This document shows positions 32,065 to 40,005 of a DNA stretch of 46,288 bases, piece after piece (within the stretch, counting starts at the first letter, position 1; each line of letters begins with the position of its first letter). Source of the stretch: Clostridia bacterium (GTDB lineage Bacteria > Bacillota > Clostridia > Oscillospirales > Acutalibacteraceae); NCBI GenBank assembly GCA_017436285.1, contig JAFSDL010000045.1, forward strand, positions 1 to 46,288, written 5' to 3'. The notes beneath the pieces were generated by a model. The model did no database searches, had not been told where the DNA came from, and saw only the letters and a list, made by a program, of their open reading frames with translations. The position numbers were made by a program, and so were the translations under genes.

Positions 32065-34215
32065 TTAATAGTTATCCTTAATTTTGTATCCGGTTTTATA
32101 ATCATAGGCGCTCTTATACGAGCCATTGTAGGCTCTTACTGTGTAATAATAAGTAACACCCTTTTGGGCAGTCTCGTCCTTATAAGAAAGAGTTGAATCA
32201 CCCTTTACAGTTCCCAGATAGGTCCATTCGGAATCACCGCTTACCTTACGATAAATGCGATATTTTGTAGCACCTGATGATTGAGAATATTTAACAGTAA
32301 CACCTGTTTTGGTGCTTGTGGCACTTGTTATAAGGGGCTTATCAAGATAAACGGTTGTCTGAGTGTAATAACCGCTTGAAACACCTGAGCCTATAGCTCT
32401 GACGGCGTAGCTGTATTTAACACCGCTTTTTGCCGTTTCATCTGTGTAGGTAAAGGTGCTGTTATTTAACTTTTTAAGAAGCACCCAATCCCCATCACCT
32501 GTTTTTCTGTAAACTCTATAGGATGAGGCAACTGATACCCTTTCCCAACCTATCTGAACACCCTTGGTTGTGTTTTTAAAGGTTGAAACCTCAGGTGCTT
32601 CAATATACTTTTTACTTACACCGACTTTGTTGTAATCGCTGATGCCGTTATCGTCATAGGCACGGACCGTATAGCTGAAGGCATCAAAGCTTTCTACATC
32701 TTTATCAATATAATAAAGCCTTGATTTATCAACTGTACCGATATAATCCCAATCGTTACCGCCTTCGGCTTTTCTGTAAACATTATAATTGGTTGCGGTT
32801 GAAACCTTTTCCCAATAAACCTTGATACCACTGTTATGGTTGGTTGCAGATTTAAGCTTTGGTGCGGCAATATAATATGTTGATACGCCATCTGTAAAAT
32901 ATCTGCTTGTACCATTCTCATTATAGGCTTTTACTGTGTATGTATTGTTGTAGGAGGAATATGCTTTTGTGTCTGTATAAGAAAGATTATCCTTTCCTTT
33001 GACAGTTTTAATTTTTTCATATTCGCCTGATTTATTTTTCCTGTAAATATAATAGCCGTCTGCATCAGAGGAATAAGTCCATTTAATTTCTACACCCTTT
33101 TCTGTTTGCTTTGCGGAGGTAGGCTTTGGAGTTATTGCCTCGGATGCACGATACGTAACACCGAACATCCTGCAATAATTATGCCCTGCGGAATTTGTGG
33201 GTGCATAAATCTTTGTGCTTTCATTAACCTCGCAGATAATAAAGCAATCAGCAGAAAAGCCTGTTTTAGCTACATAGTAAACGAAATTATCTTCATTAAC
33301 CGCTTCGTGACTTATGCCTTGTTGGTCAAGCATAAATTCGAGACCCTCATAATCCAGATCATAATGGAAAGCCAACGAGCAATAGCCGATATATTCAACC
33401 GATGTGGGCAAGTGAAATGATGAAATATTGTTACAGGCTAAAAATGCGTTATCGTAAATATTTTTAACACCGTTTTCAATATCTACGGATTTGAGCTCGG
33501 TATTACCTGCAAATGCCTGATACTGAATATCCTTTACAGTGCCCGGAATTTTAAAGGATGTGTGCTTACAATTAAGAAAAGCATAGCTACCGATTTCTGT
33601 CACCGTTCCGGGAATTTTGAAATTATTTTTTCCGCCATCAGAAAATCTTCCGATCGGGTATGCTACAAGCCTTGTTAAATCCTTGGAATAAACAACACCG
33701 TCAACGGCCTTGAAATAAGGGTTTTCAGAGCTGACATTGTATTGTGTAAGGCTTTGGGAATTGAAAATTGTTCCGTCAAATTCCTTGAGATTTTTGGGAA
33801 GAGTTACAGAAGAAATTGAGGTATCTGCAAAAGCAGAGTCACCCATAAATTCAATGGAATCGGGCAGGACTACGGATGTGAGCTCGACCTCACCATAAAA
33901 AGCACCTTCCATAATGCTCTTTACGCCATCTTCAATAACAAGCTCATTAATATAACGACTGCCGAGAGCAGTTTTCCAGCATTGGTCAGTGCCATTAGGC
34001 ATATAACCGTCACCACTGATTTTCAATGATGCGGTTGATGATGTTAATGAATAGGAAAGCTCCCAATAAATTGTTCCGTTATCTTCGGCAGAGGTATCCT
34101 GCATTTCGCCTGTTACAACTCTGTCCAAAACACCGGCAGACGCTGTTACGCTTAAGGATGAAAATATGCTTATGCTCATAACAAGAACAAGCATAGCTGA
34201 AATCAATCTTTTCAC
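32065..34215 (-). CDS. Secreted BspA-like LRR protein with four Fn3 domains
   Basis: A 716-residue exported protein. It has a signal peptide (KRLISAMLVLVMSISIFSSL, cleavage probably after ASA near 28). BspA-type LRRs follow (SVVLPDSIEFMGDSAFADT; NFKIPGTVTEIGSYAFLNC; SFHLPTSVEYIGYCSLAF). Four fibronectin III domains come after about residue 355, each with a Y.VYRK or YYIYRK core. Like the 538-residue protein at 22826-24442, it lacks an obvious sorting signal. The start is a GTG at 34215, six bases after AAGGAGAG; a GTG at 34221 sits too close to the site. It has a consensus sigma-A promoter (34284-34256), so it should be well expressed. It heads an operon with the unknown gene, fhs and trpS. 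Confidence 0.92.
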   Translation of the reverse strand: MKRLISAMLVLVMSISIFSSLSVTASAGVLDRVVTGEMQDTSAEDNGTIYWELSYSLTSSTASLKISGDGYMPNGTDQCWKTALGSRYINELVIEDGVKSIMEGAFYGEVELTSVVLPDSIEFMGDSAFADTSISSVTLPKNLKEFDGTIFNSQSLTQYNVSSENPYFKAVDGVVYSKDLTRLVAYPIGRFSDGGKNNFKIPGTVTEIGSYAFLNCKHTSFKIPGTVKDIQYQAFAGNTELKSVDIENGVKNIYDNAFLACNNISSFHLPTSVEYIGYCSLAFHYDLDYEGLEFMLDQQGISHEAVNEDNFVYYVAKTGFSADCFIICEVNESTKIYAPTNSAGHNYCRMFGVTYRASEAITPKPTSAKQTEKGVEIKWTYSSDADGYYIYRKNKSGEYEKIKTVKGKDNLSYTDTKAYSSYNNTYTVKAYNENGTSRYFTDGVSTYYIAAPKLKSATNHNSGIKVYWEKVSTATNYNVYRKAEGGNDWDYIGTVDKSRLYYIDKDVESFDAFSYTVRAYDDNGISDYNKVGVSKKYIEAPEVSTFKNTTKGVQIGWERVSVASSYRVYRKTGDGDWVLLKKLNNSTFTYTDETAKSGVKYSYAVRAIGSGVSSGYYTQTTVYLDKPLITSATSTKTGVTVKYSQSSGATKYRIYRKVSGDSEWTYLGTVKGDSTLSYKDETAQKGVTYYYTVRAYNGSYKSAYDYKTGYKIKDNY

Positions 34216-34255
34216 AAACACCTCTCCTTTTTAATAAACTCTTAGTCAATTATAT

Positions 34256-34284
34256 ATTATATTATTATAAAACAGAAATGTCAA
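34256..34284 (-). promoter_or_regulatory. Full-consensus promoter of the LRR/Fn3-fhs-trpS unit
   Basis: Minus-strand TTGACA at 34284-34279, exactly 17 bp, TATAAT at 34261-34256. Both hexamers are perfect. Confidence 0.88.
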
Positions 34285-34294
34285 TAAAAGGAAA

Positions 34295-34318
34295 GAAAAC
34301 AACGTTGTCGTTGTTTTC
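34295..34318 (-). terminator. Terminator of clpC
   Basis: GAAAACAACG (34295-34304) pairs with CGTTGTTTTC (34309-34318) across a 4-base loop. On the minus strand it is followed by TTTCCTTTTATT. Confidence 0.75.
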
Positions 34319-34325
34319 TCTTATT

Positions 34326-36743
34326 TTATGATAGTGTTATCTTTTCACCGTCCCACCTGCAGATTACGGGACTTTTATTTTTTGCGCCTCCCGATAAATA
34401 ATTTTCTGCAAGGGTATCCTCAACTAAAGCGGTTACCGCTCTCCTTAAGGGTCTTGCTCCATAGACAGTATCAAAGCCCTTTCGGGAAATTTCTTCAACA
34501 ACGCTTTCATCAAAGGTAATATCAAAGCCTGCATTTTTGCATCTTTTCTGAAGCTCTGAAAGCATACGCCTTGCAATTTCCTTAATCTCATTTTCTTTAA
34601 GGGCTTGAAAAATTATAATTTCATCAATCCGGTTTATAAATTCAGGCTTGAAGAATTTTTTCATTTCCTCATTCACAAGGCTTTTTATTCTTTCGTTTCT
34701 GCCTTTTTCGGCACTTTCCCCTGCAAAGCCCATAGCACTTTTGTTATTTGAAATCAGCTCTGCACCGATATTGGAGGTCATTATAATAACACTGTTTTTA
34801 AAATCTGCTTTCCGTCCGTTGGAGTCTGTTAAAACTCCGTCCTCCATAATCTGCAAAAGAATGTTGAAAACATCACTGTCCGCCTTTTCAATTTCATCAA
34901 AAAGAACTATTGAATAGGGATTTCTTCTTACCTTTTCAGTCAGCTGGCCACCCTCATCAAAGCCCACATAACCGGGTGGCGAGCCCACAAGACGAGAAAC
35001 GGAATGCTTTTCCATATATTCGGACATATCAACTCTTATAATTTGCTGCTCTGACCCGAAAAGACATTCCGCAAGGGCTTTTGTAAGCTCGGTTTTGCCC
35101 ACACCCGTCGGACCTAAAAATAAAAATGAGCCGATTGGTCTTTTAGGATTTCTAAAGGCAGAGCGACCTCTTCTGACTGCCTTGGAAACTGCACTTACCG
35201 CCTCCTCCTGCCCCACTATTCTTTTATGGAGACTATCTTCAAGCTTCAGAAGCTTCCTGCTTTCTTCCTCTGTTAATTGAGAAACGGGAACTCCCGTCCA
35301 AGCAGAAACCACATCTGCTATATTTTCCCCAGTAACCGTTTTTATTTCGGCTTTGGCGGAATCCTTCCACTGTTGGTTTTTCACTCTTAAAAGGCTTGTG
35401 GTTTCCTTTTCTTTATCGCGAAGTGCCGCCGCCTTCTCAAAATCCTGCTTTTCGATTGCCTGATGCTTCTGAGCGCATATTTCCTTAAGTCTGCCTTCAA
35501 GGGCTCTTATATGTGCCGGTGGGGTATAATTTTTCAGGCGAACCCGTGAAGATGCTTCATCAATCAAATCAATCGCCTTATCGGGCAAAAATCTGTCGGT
35601 AATATAGCGAACACTTAAATCCACCGCAGAATTTATTGCTTCATCGCTTATTTTTACATTATGGTGCTTTTCATATCTTTCCTTAAGACCCTGAAGCATC
35701 AGAATTGTTGTTTCTCTGTCAGGCTCATCAACGCTAACAGTCTGAAACCGCCTTTCAAGTGCCGCATCCTTTTCAATATATTTTCTATATTCATCTAAGG
35801 TGGTGGCACCCACAACCTGAATTTCGCCTCGTGCGAGAGAGGGCTTTAAAATATTTGCCGCATCAACTGCCCCCTCTGCCGAGCCTGCTCCCACAATATT
35901 ATGAAGCTCATCTATAAAAAGAATTATATTTCCGTCCTTGCAGACCTCATCTATAATATTTTTAATTCTTTCCTCAAAGTCACCCCGATATTTTGTTCCT
36001 GCAACCATACAGGTTAAATCAACGCTTATAACCCGTTTATTCTTCAGAAGCTCGGGAACCTCGCCACCGGCTATCTGCAAGGCAAGACCCTCGGCTACTG
36101 CGGTTTTGCCCACACCCGGCTCACCAATCAGGCACGGGTTATTTTTTGTTCTTCTGCAAAGAATTTCAATTACTCTTTTTATTTGAGTATCTCTGCCGAT
36201 TACAGGGTCGATACCGCCGTTTTCTGCTAATTCCGTTAAATCCTTTCCGTATTTACCAATCATTGTTTTTTTGATTTCGGACGGCTTACTGCTTTTGCTT
36301 TCGGGAGGCTCACCCACCCTCAAGGCTTCGGAACCTATATCATAAGGAGTAACACCTAAGGAGTTCAATATTTTGCACCCTGCACATTGGGTTTCTCTCA
36401 AAAGTGCACCAAGAAGCTGTTGTGTGCCCGATTCACCCAAGGGTGCATTTCTGCCTGATGCAAGGGCATTTTCTATTATTTTTCTGCAACGAGGAGTTAT
36501 ATCATCAGGAGTAAGATTGGTGGGAAGCCCTATACCCACTATATTTTTTATTTGCTCCTCTACTTTTTTCAGGGTTATTCTTTTACTCCCTAAAATTGAG
36601 GCGGAAACCATTCTCGAATCGGACAAAAGTCCTAACAGAATATGCTCACTGCCGATATATGTGTGCCCTAAATTTTCCGCCGCCTCAATGGAATAATTAA
36701 GGGCATTGTTTGCGCTTTGGGTAAAGCCTGTAAATTTATACAT
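34326..36743 (-). CDS. clpC: AAA+ protease subunit ClpC
   Basis: An 805-residue unfoldase that feeds proteins to ClpP. The N-domain (1-140) has two repeats starting YKFTGFTQSANNAL and DDITPRCRKII. Nucleotide-binding domain 1 has Walker A GEPGVGKT (207-214) and Walker B ILFIDEL. The middle region holds a UVR motif (EKQDFEKAAALRDKEKE, about 431-447) that marks ClpC. Domain 2 has Walker A GPTGVGKT (544-551) and GYVGFDEGGQL. The usual partners ctsR, mcsA and mcsB are not next to it. It follows spoIIE by 8 bp with a GGAG site, so both are co-transcribed. Regulation by sporulation signals would be unusual for clpC. Confidence 0.95.
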   Translation of the reverse strand: MYKFTGFTQSANNALNYSIEAAENLGHTYIGSEHILLGLLSDSRMVSASILGSKRITLKKVEEQIKNIVGIGLPTNLTPDDITPRCRKIIENALASGRNAPLGESGTQQLLGALLRETQCAGCKILNSLGVTPYDIGSEALRVGEPPESKSSKPSEIKKTMIGKYGKDLTELAENGGIDPVIGRDTQIKRVIEILCRRTKNNPCLIGEPGVGKTAVAEGLALQIAGGEVPELLKNKRVISVDLTCMVAGTKYRGDFEERIKNIIDEVCKDGNIILFIDELHNIVGAGSAEGAVDAANILKPSLARGEIQVVGATTLDEYRKYIEKDAALERRFQTVSVDEPDRETTILMLQGLKERYEKHHNVKISDEAINSAVDLSVRYITDRFLPDKAIDLIDEASSRVRLKNYTPPAHIRALEGRLKEICAQKHQAIEKQDFEKAAALRDKEKETTSLLRVKNQQWKDSAKAEIKTVTGENIADVVSAWTGVPVSQLTEEESRKLLKLEDSLHKRIVGQEEAVSAVSKAVRRGRSAFRNPKRPIGSFLFLGPTGVGKTELTKALAECLFGSEQQIIRVDMSEYMEKHSVSRLVGSPPGYVGFDEGGQLTEKVRRNPYSIVLFDEIEKADSDVFNILLQIMEDGVLTDSNGRKADFKNSVIIMTSNIGAELISNNKSAMGFAGESAEKGRNERIKSLVNEEMKKFFKPEFINRIDEIIIFQALKENEIKEIARRMLSELQKRCKNAGFDITFDESVVEEISRKGFDTVYGARPLRRAVTALVEDTLAENYLSGGAKNKSPVICRWDGEKITLS

Positions 36744-36751
36744 AAAATCTC

Positions 36752-39079
36752 CTATTCGTTTCGTGTTACTGCTAATGTAAGGACTGTTAAATCATCCTGT
36801 TTTTCAGGTTGAAGACGGCGTATGCTTTCACAAAGCTCTGTTGTGAAGCCTCGCACATTACCCTCTGAAAATTTCTTCAGCTCTTTTTTCAAAAAGGGCA
36901 TATCCTCTTCCCTGACTCCGTCCGAGGACATAACAAGAACATCGCCATAGCCTAAATTCCCCGAACCGCAGCTGATTTCGGTATTACTTAAAATTCCCAA
37001 TGGTAAAGAGGAAAAGCCCACATCTAAAATTTTACCGTTCTTCCTTACAACTGTATTGGATGCACCGCATTTATAGAACTCCACGTGACCTGTAAAAAGG
37101 TCAATTGCAGTTAAATCAAGGGTAACAGAGCACTCCTCACCTGATTTTGAAATAAGAGATGTGTTTACTGTATTGATTGAAGCCTTTATGCCGAAGCCTG
37201 CCTTTATAAGCTTTTCTAAAAGAGTAACTGCAAGACCGGATGAAAGAGCCGCCCTTGTGCCTGTGCCCATACCGTCACAAATAACCGCATAAAACATTCC
37301 GTTGCCATCCTCAAAGGTGGAAAAGGTATCGCCCGAATACCTTTCACCATTGGCGCAGAACTGCACTCCCGAGTTTATAATTTTATATTCATATTTTTCC
37401 CGATAAGTAATTTTTGTGATTTCGTCTTCTCTTTCAATAAGCGGTAGCTCAAAGCTTCTTCCTGTAATTATTCCGATTTGAGTGCTCAAGCTACTTAAAT
37501 TCAATTTCCCCGAGGTGCTTTTCACCTTTAAGGCGATTGTCATTTTTTCCATAGAATTTATATAAGAGCAACACTCAACCCCTTCAAATCCGCAGGTTAC
37601 CGTTGCGGCTTTTACTCTGTTGGCGCAATCCATATCGAAACGGATTTCTTCATCGATTTTACTGCACAGGGAATCAAGAAGAGCGGAAACGTTTATAAAC
37701 TGCTCTGATGCCGATTTGTGCATTTCGTTAAAGCGACCTTCAAGGCGTTCACGGGTTTTATATTCCCCATACAATTTATTGAAGCTACTGCTTACATTTT
37801 CAGTTCTGATGCATTTAGCGGCAAATTGTTGAGGTACTGTTTTATATTCAAGGTATTTCCCCTCTTTTTTCATTGTGAGAAGTGTGTTGAAGGCATCCTG
37901 AGTTGCATCTCTGTTTTCCTGCCAGCAAGTATCGTAAAGCCCGCAGGAGCCACAAACACGCTCCTTGGTTTTTTTGCTCACGCTTCCTATATCTGATTTT
38001 TCAGATTTACTTAAGGCATCGCTGACACTTGAAAGCGACGCGCAGATTTCCGCAGATGCCTTCGAAGCATATTTCAATTTGTTGAAAACATCATTTTTTA
38101 CTGTATCTAATATGGGCGATGTCACATTGGGCTTTAAAATTGCCCTTATTTTTTCATCAAAGGCATTACTCAGAACAAAAAATGATATTCCTGCAGCCGC
38201 AGTTTCAATTAACACAATGGGCAAGCTCTCGTTTTCATAAGAAATAACTGTTACTGCAACCCCTGAGAAAACGAATGCCAAAAAGGTTGCAATTCTGCCA
38301 TAAGCAGAAAAAACGCCTGCTAAAAGACCACCGAAGGAATAAAAGCTCAAAAGCAGAATATGGGAATTCCCCAATGCACTTGTTAAGCCACCGCAGATAC
38401 CAACAATTGCCCCACCTGCCTCCTTGCAATAGAAGGCGCAAACAAGTATTAAAAGGGTTGTGATTATATTTGCAGGGTGCACTCCGAACAACTCAACCTT
38501 CCTTATGGAAAGAAGCAGAAGCATTGCGCTTATAATTACTGCGGTTGCCTCCTTTGAGGTGAGCATTGTAAGACCGCCCTTTAATGAAAGAACAGTCTGA
38601 CTTTTAAAAAGCAGGTAAGCCGTTGCAGAGCCTATTGCACCCTCGGCAAAGGAAAGCATAACAGAAAGAAGGGTTGCCTCCTCTGCAAAAACAATGGCAA
38701 GCCCTGTAACAAAAAGGCAGATAAAAACTGTTATAAGCGGGGTTACTGCATTATCGCGGATTTGCCTGAAGGGCTTTAAGGCACTCATTATAACGCAGAG
38801 TGCCAATACTGCCGAGGTATAACGAAGGGCGGAAACGGAATCAAGGCTGAAAAACCATCCCACAGTAGCACCCAAGGCGGCAGTTATTGTTAAATCCTTG
38901 GGAACACTACCGCAGAAAGCCACACCAAATGGCGAAAACTCATTATTAAATCCCGCAAGGCTGAAAAGAATACCTGCTATAAATGTTAAAGTATGCCTTA
39001 TAACAAACCCTTTCAGCTCTGTGCTTTTTGCTTTCTCCCATCTGCTTTTTCCCACACGCTCTGCTACCTTTACGCTCAT
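36752..39079 (-). CDS. spoIIE: Stage II sporulation protein E (SpoIIE)
   Basis: A 775-residue protein. The N-terminal about 300 residues hold many hydrophobic helices (about ten), a middle region follows with a CGSCGLYDTCW cysteine cluster, and the C-terminal part is a PP2C-type phosphatase (FYAVICDGMGTGTRAALSSG; GASNTVVRKNG; VLVMSSDGV). In sporulating Firmicutes SpoIIE sits at the polar septum and dephosphorylates SpoIIAA to activate sigma-F in the forespore. Its presence is the strongest sign that this organism forms endospores. GGAG precedes the ATG. clpC follows by 8 bp. I did not recognise a Spo0A box in the upstream region. Confidence 0.95.
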   Translation of the reverse strand: MSVKVAERVGKSRWEKAKSTELKGFVIRHTLTFIAGILFSLAGFNNEFSPFGVAFCGSVPKDLTITAALGATVGWFFSLDSVSALRYTSAVLALCVIMSALKPFRQIRDNAVTPLITVFICLFVTGLAIVFAEEATLLSVMLSFAEGAIGSATAYLLFKSQTVLSLKGGLTMLTSKEATAVIISAMLLLLSIRKVELFGVHPANIITTLLILVCAFYCKEAGGAIVGICGGLTSALGNSHILLLSFYSFGGLLAGVFSAYGRIATFLAFVFSGVAVTVISYENESLPIVLIETAAAGISFFVLSNAFDEKIRAILKPNVTSPILDTVKNDVFNKLKYASKASAEICASLSSVSDALSKSEKSDIGSVSKKTKERVCGSCGLYDTCWQENRDATQDAFNTLLTMKKEGKYLEYKTVPQQFAAKCIRTENVSSSFNKLYGEYKTRERLEGRFNEMHKSASEQFINVSALLDSLCSKIDEEIRFDMDCANRVKAATVTCGFEGVECCSYINSMEKMTIALKVKSTSGKLNLSSLSTQIGIITGRSFELPLIEREDEITKITYREKYEYKIINSGVQFCANGERYSGDTFSTFEDGNGMFYAVICDGMGTGTRAALSSGLAVTLLEKLIKAGFGIKASINTVNTSLISKSGEECSVTLDLTAIDLFTGHVEFYKCGASNTVVRKNGKILDVGFSSLPLGILSNTEISCGSGNLGYGDVLVMSSDGVREEDMPFLKKELKKFSEGNVRGFTTELCESIRRLQPEKQDDLTVLTLAVTRNE

Positions 39080-39272
39080 ACAAAATCTCCTAATTACATT
39101 GGTAATTATATTCTAAGGACAAGCCCATAAAAAAGCAGTCGTATTCAGTTGTACTTTTATATATTTTTCTGTTATAATAAAAATGTATTTGAAGAAAAAG
39201 GGCGAAAAAAGAGCTTTTATTTTATATCTTAAGAAATTTGTAATAATTTTATTGATTATTTTGTAATATACC

Positions 39273-39290
39273 CATCTTAAAATAAAGATG
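39273..39290. promoter_or_regulatory. Small inverted repeat before the response regulator
   Basis: CATCTT (39273-39278) and AAGATG (39285-39290) lie 26 bp before the start codon. It could be an operator or a 5'-UTR hairpin. The rest of 39080-39315 is A+T-rich with no gene. Confidence 0.4.
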
Positions 39291-39315
39291 CAAAAAGAAA
39301 CTTGGGGGTAAAAAA

Positions 39316-40005
39316 ATGCATAACGTGCTTATTTGCGATGATGACAAGGCAATACTTAACTCCATTGAAATTTATCTTAATATGGAGGGCTACAAGCCAT
39401 TTCTTGCCACCAACGGCAAGGAAGCCTTGAAAATTATTGAGGAAAATGAAATTCATTGCATTGTTCTTGATATTATGATGCCTGAGCTTGACGGTCTGCA
39501 GACAACTCTTGAAATCAGAAAATCAAAGAACATACCAATAATTTTGCTTTCCGCCAAAAGCGAGGATACCGACAAAATCACAGGTCTCGGCTTTGGCGCA
39601 GATGATTATGTTACAAAGCCCTTTAATCCCCTTGAGCTTACTGCAAGAATTAAAAGCCAGATAAGGCGATACTGCTCTTTGGGTAGTCTTGAAAAAAAGC
39701 AGGGCGTTATTGTGAACGGTGGGCTTTCAGTTGACACCATTGCCCACGAGGTAACTGTTGACGGTGACCCCGTTAAGCTTACTGCAACGGAATACGGCAT
39801 TGTGGAGCATCTTATGAAAAATTTAGGATGCATTCTTTCCACAACACAGATTTACGAGGCAGTATGGGGCGAGCCCTGTATGGTGGGCGACAAAACAGTT
39901 ACTGTTCACATCAGGCGCATACGCGAGAAAATCGAGATTAACCCGAAGGAGCCAAAATATTTAAAGGTGGTGTGGGGCATTGGATACAAAATTGAAAAAC
40001 TCTAA
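39316..40005 (+). CDS. OmpR/PhoB-family response regulator
   Basis: A 229-residue two-component regulator. The receiver domain (1-115) has the acidic pair Asp8/Asp9, the phosphoacceptor Asp52 in LDIMMPELDG, and Lys101 in VTKPFNP. The C-terminal domain is a winged helix of the OmpR type (VKLTATEYGIVEHLMKN, TVTVHIRRIREKIE, VWGIGYKIEKL). Phosphorylation by the neighbouring kinase should drive DNA binding. The kinase gene overlaps its end. GGGGG precedes the ATG. Targets are unknown; the distal genes of this window are not in the same operon. Confidence 0.94.
   Translation: MHNVLICDDDKAILNSIEIYLNMEGYKPFLATNGKEALKIIEENEIHCIVLDIMMPELDGLQTTLEIRKSKNIPIILLSAKSEDTDKITGLGFGADDYVTKPFNPLELTARIKSQIRRYCSLGSLEKKQGVIVNGGLSVDTIAHEVTVDGDPVKLTATEYGIVEHLMKNLGCILSTTQIYEAVWGEPCMVGDKTVTVHIRRIREKIEINPKEPKYLKVVWGIGYKIEKL

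Noticed and set aside
39080-39315. Spo0A box before spoIIE
   Set aside because: I found no convincing TGTCGAA-like sequence in the intergenic region.
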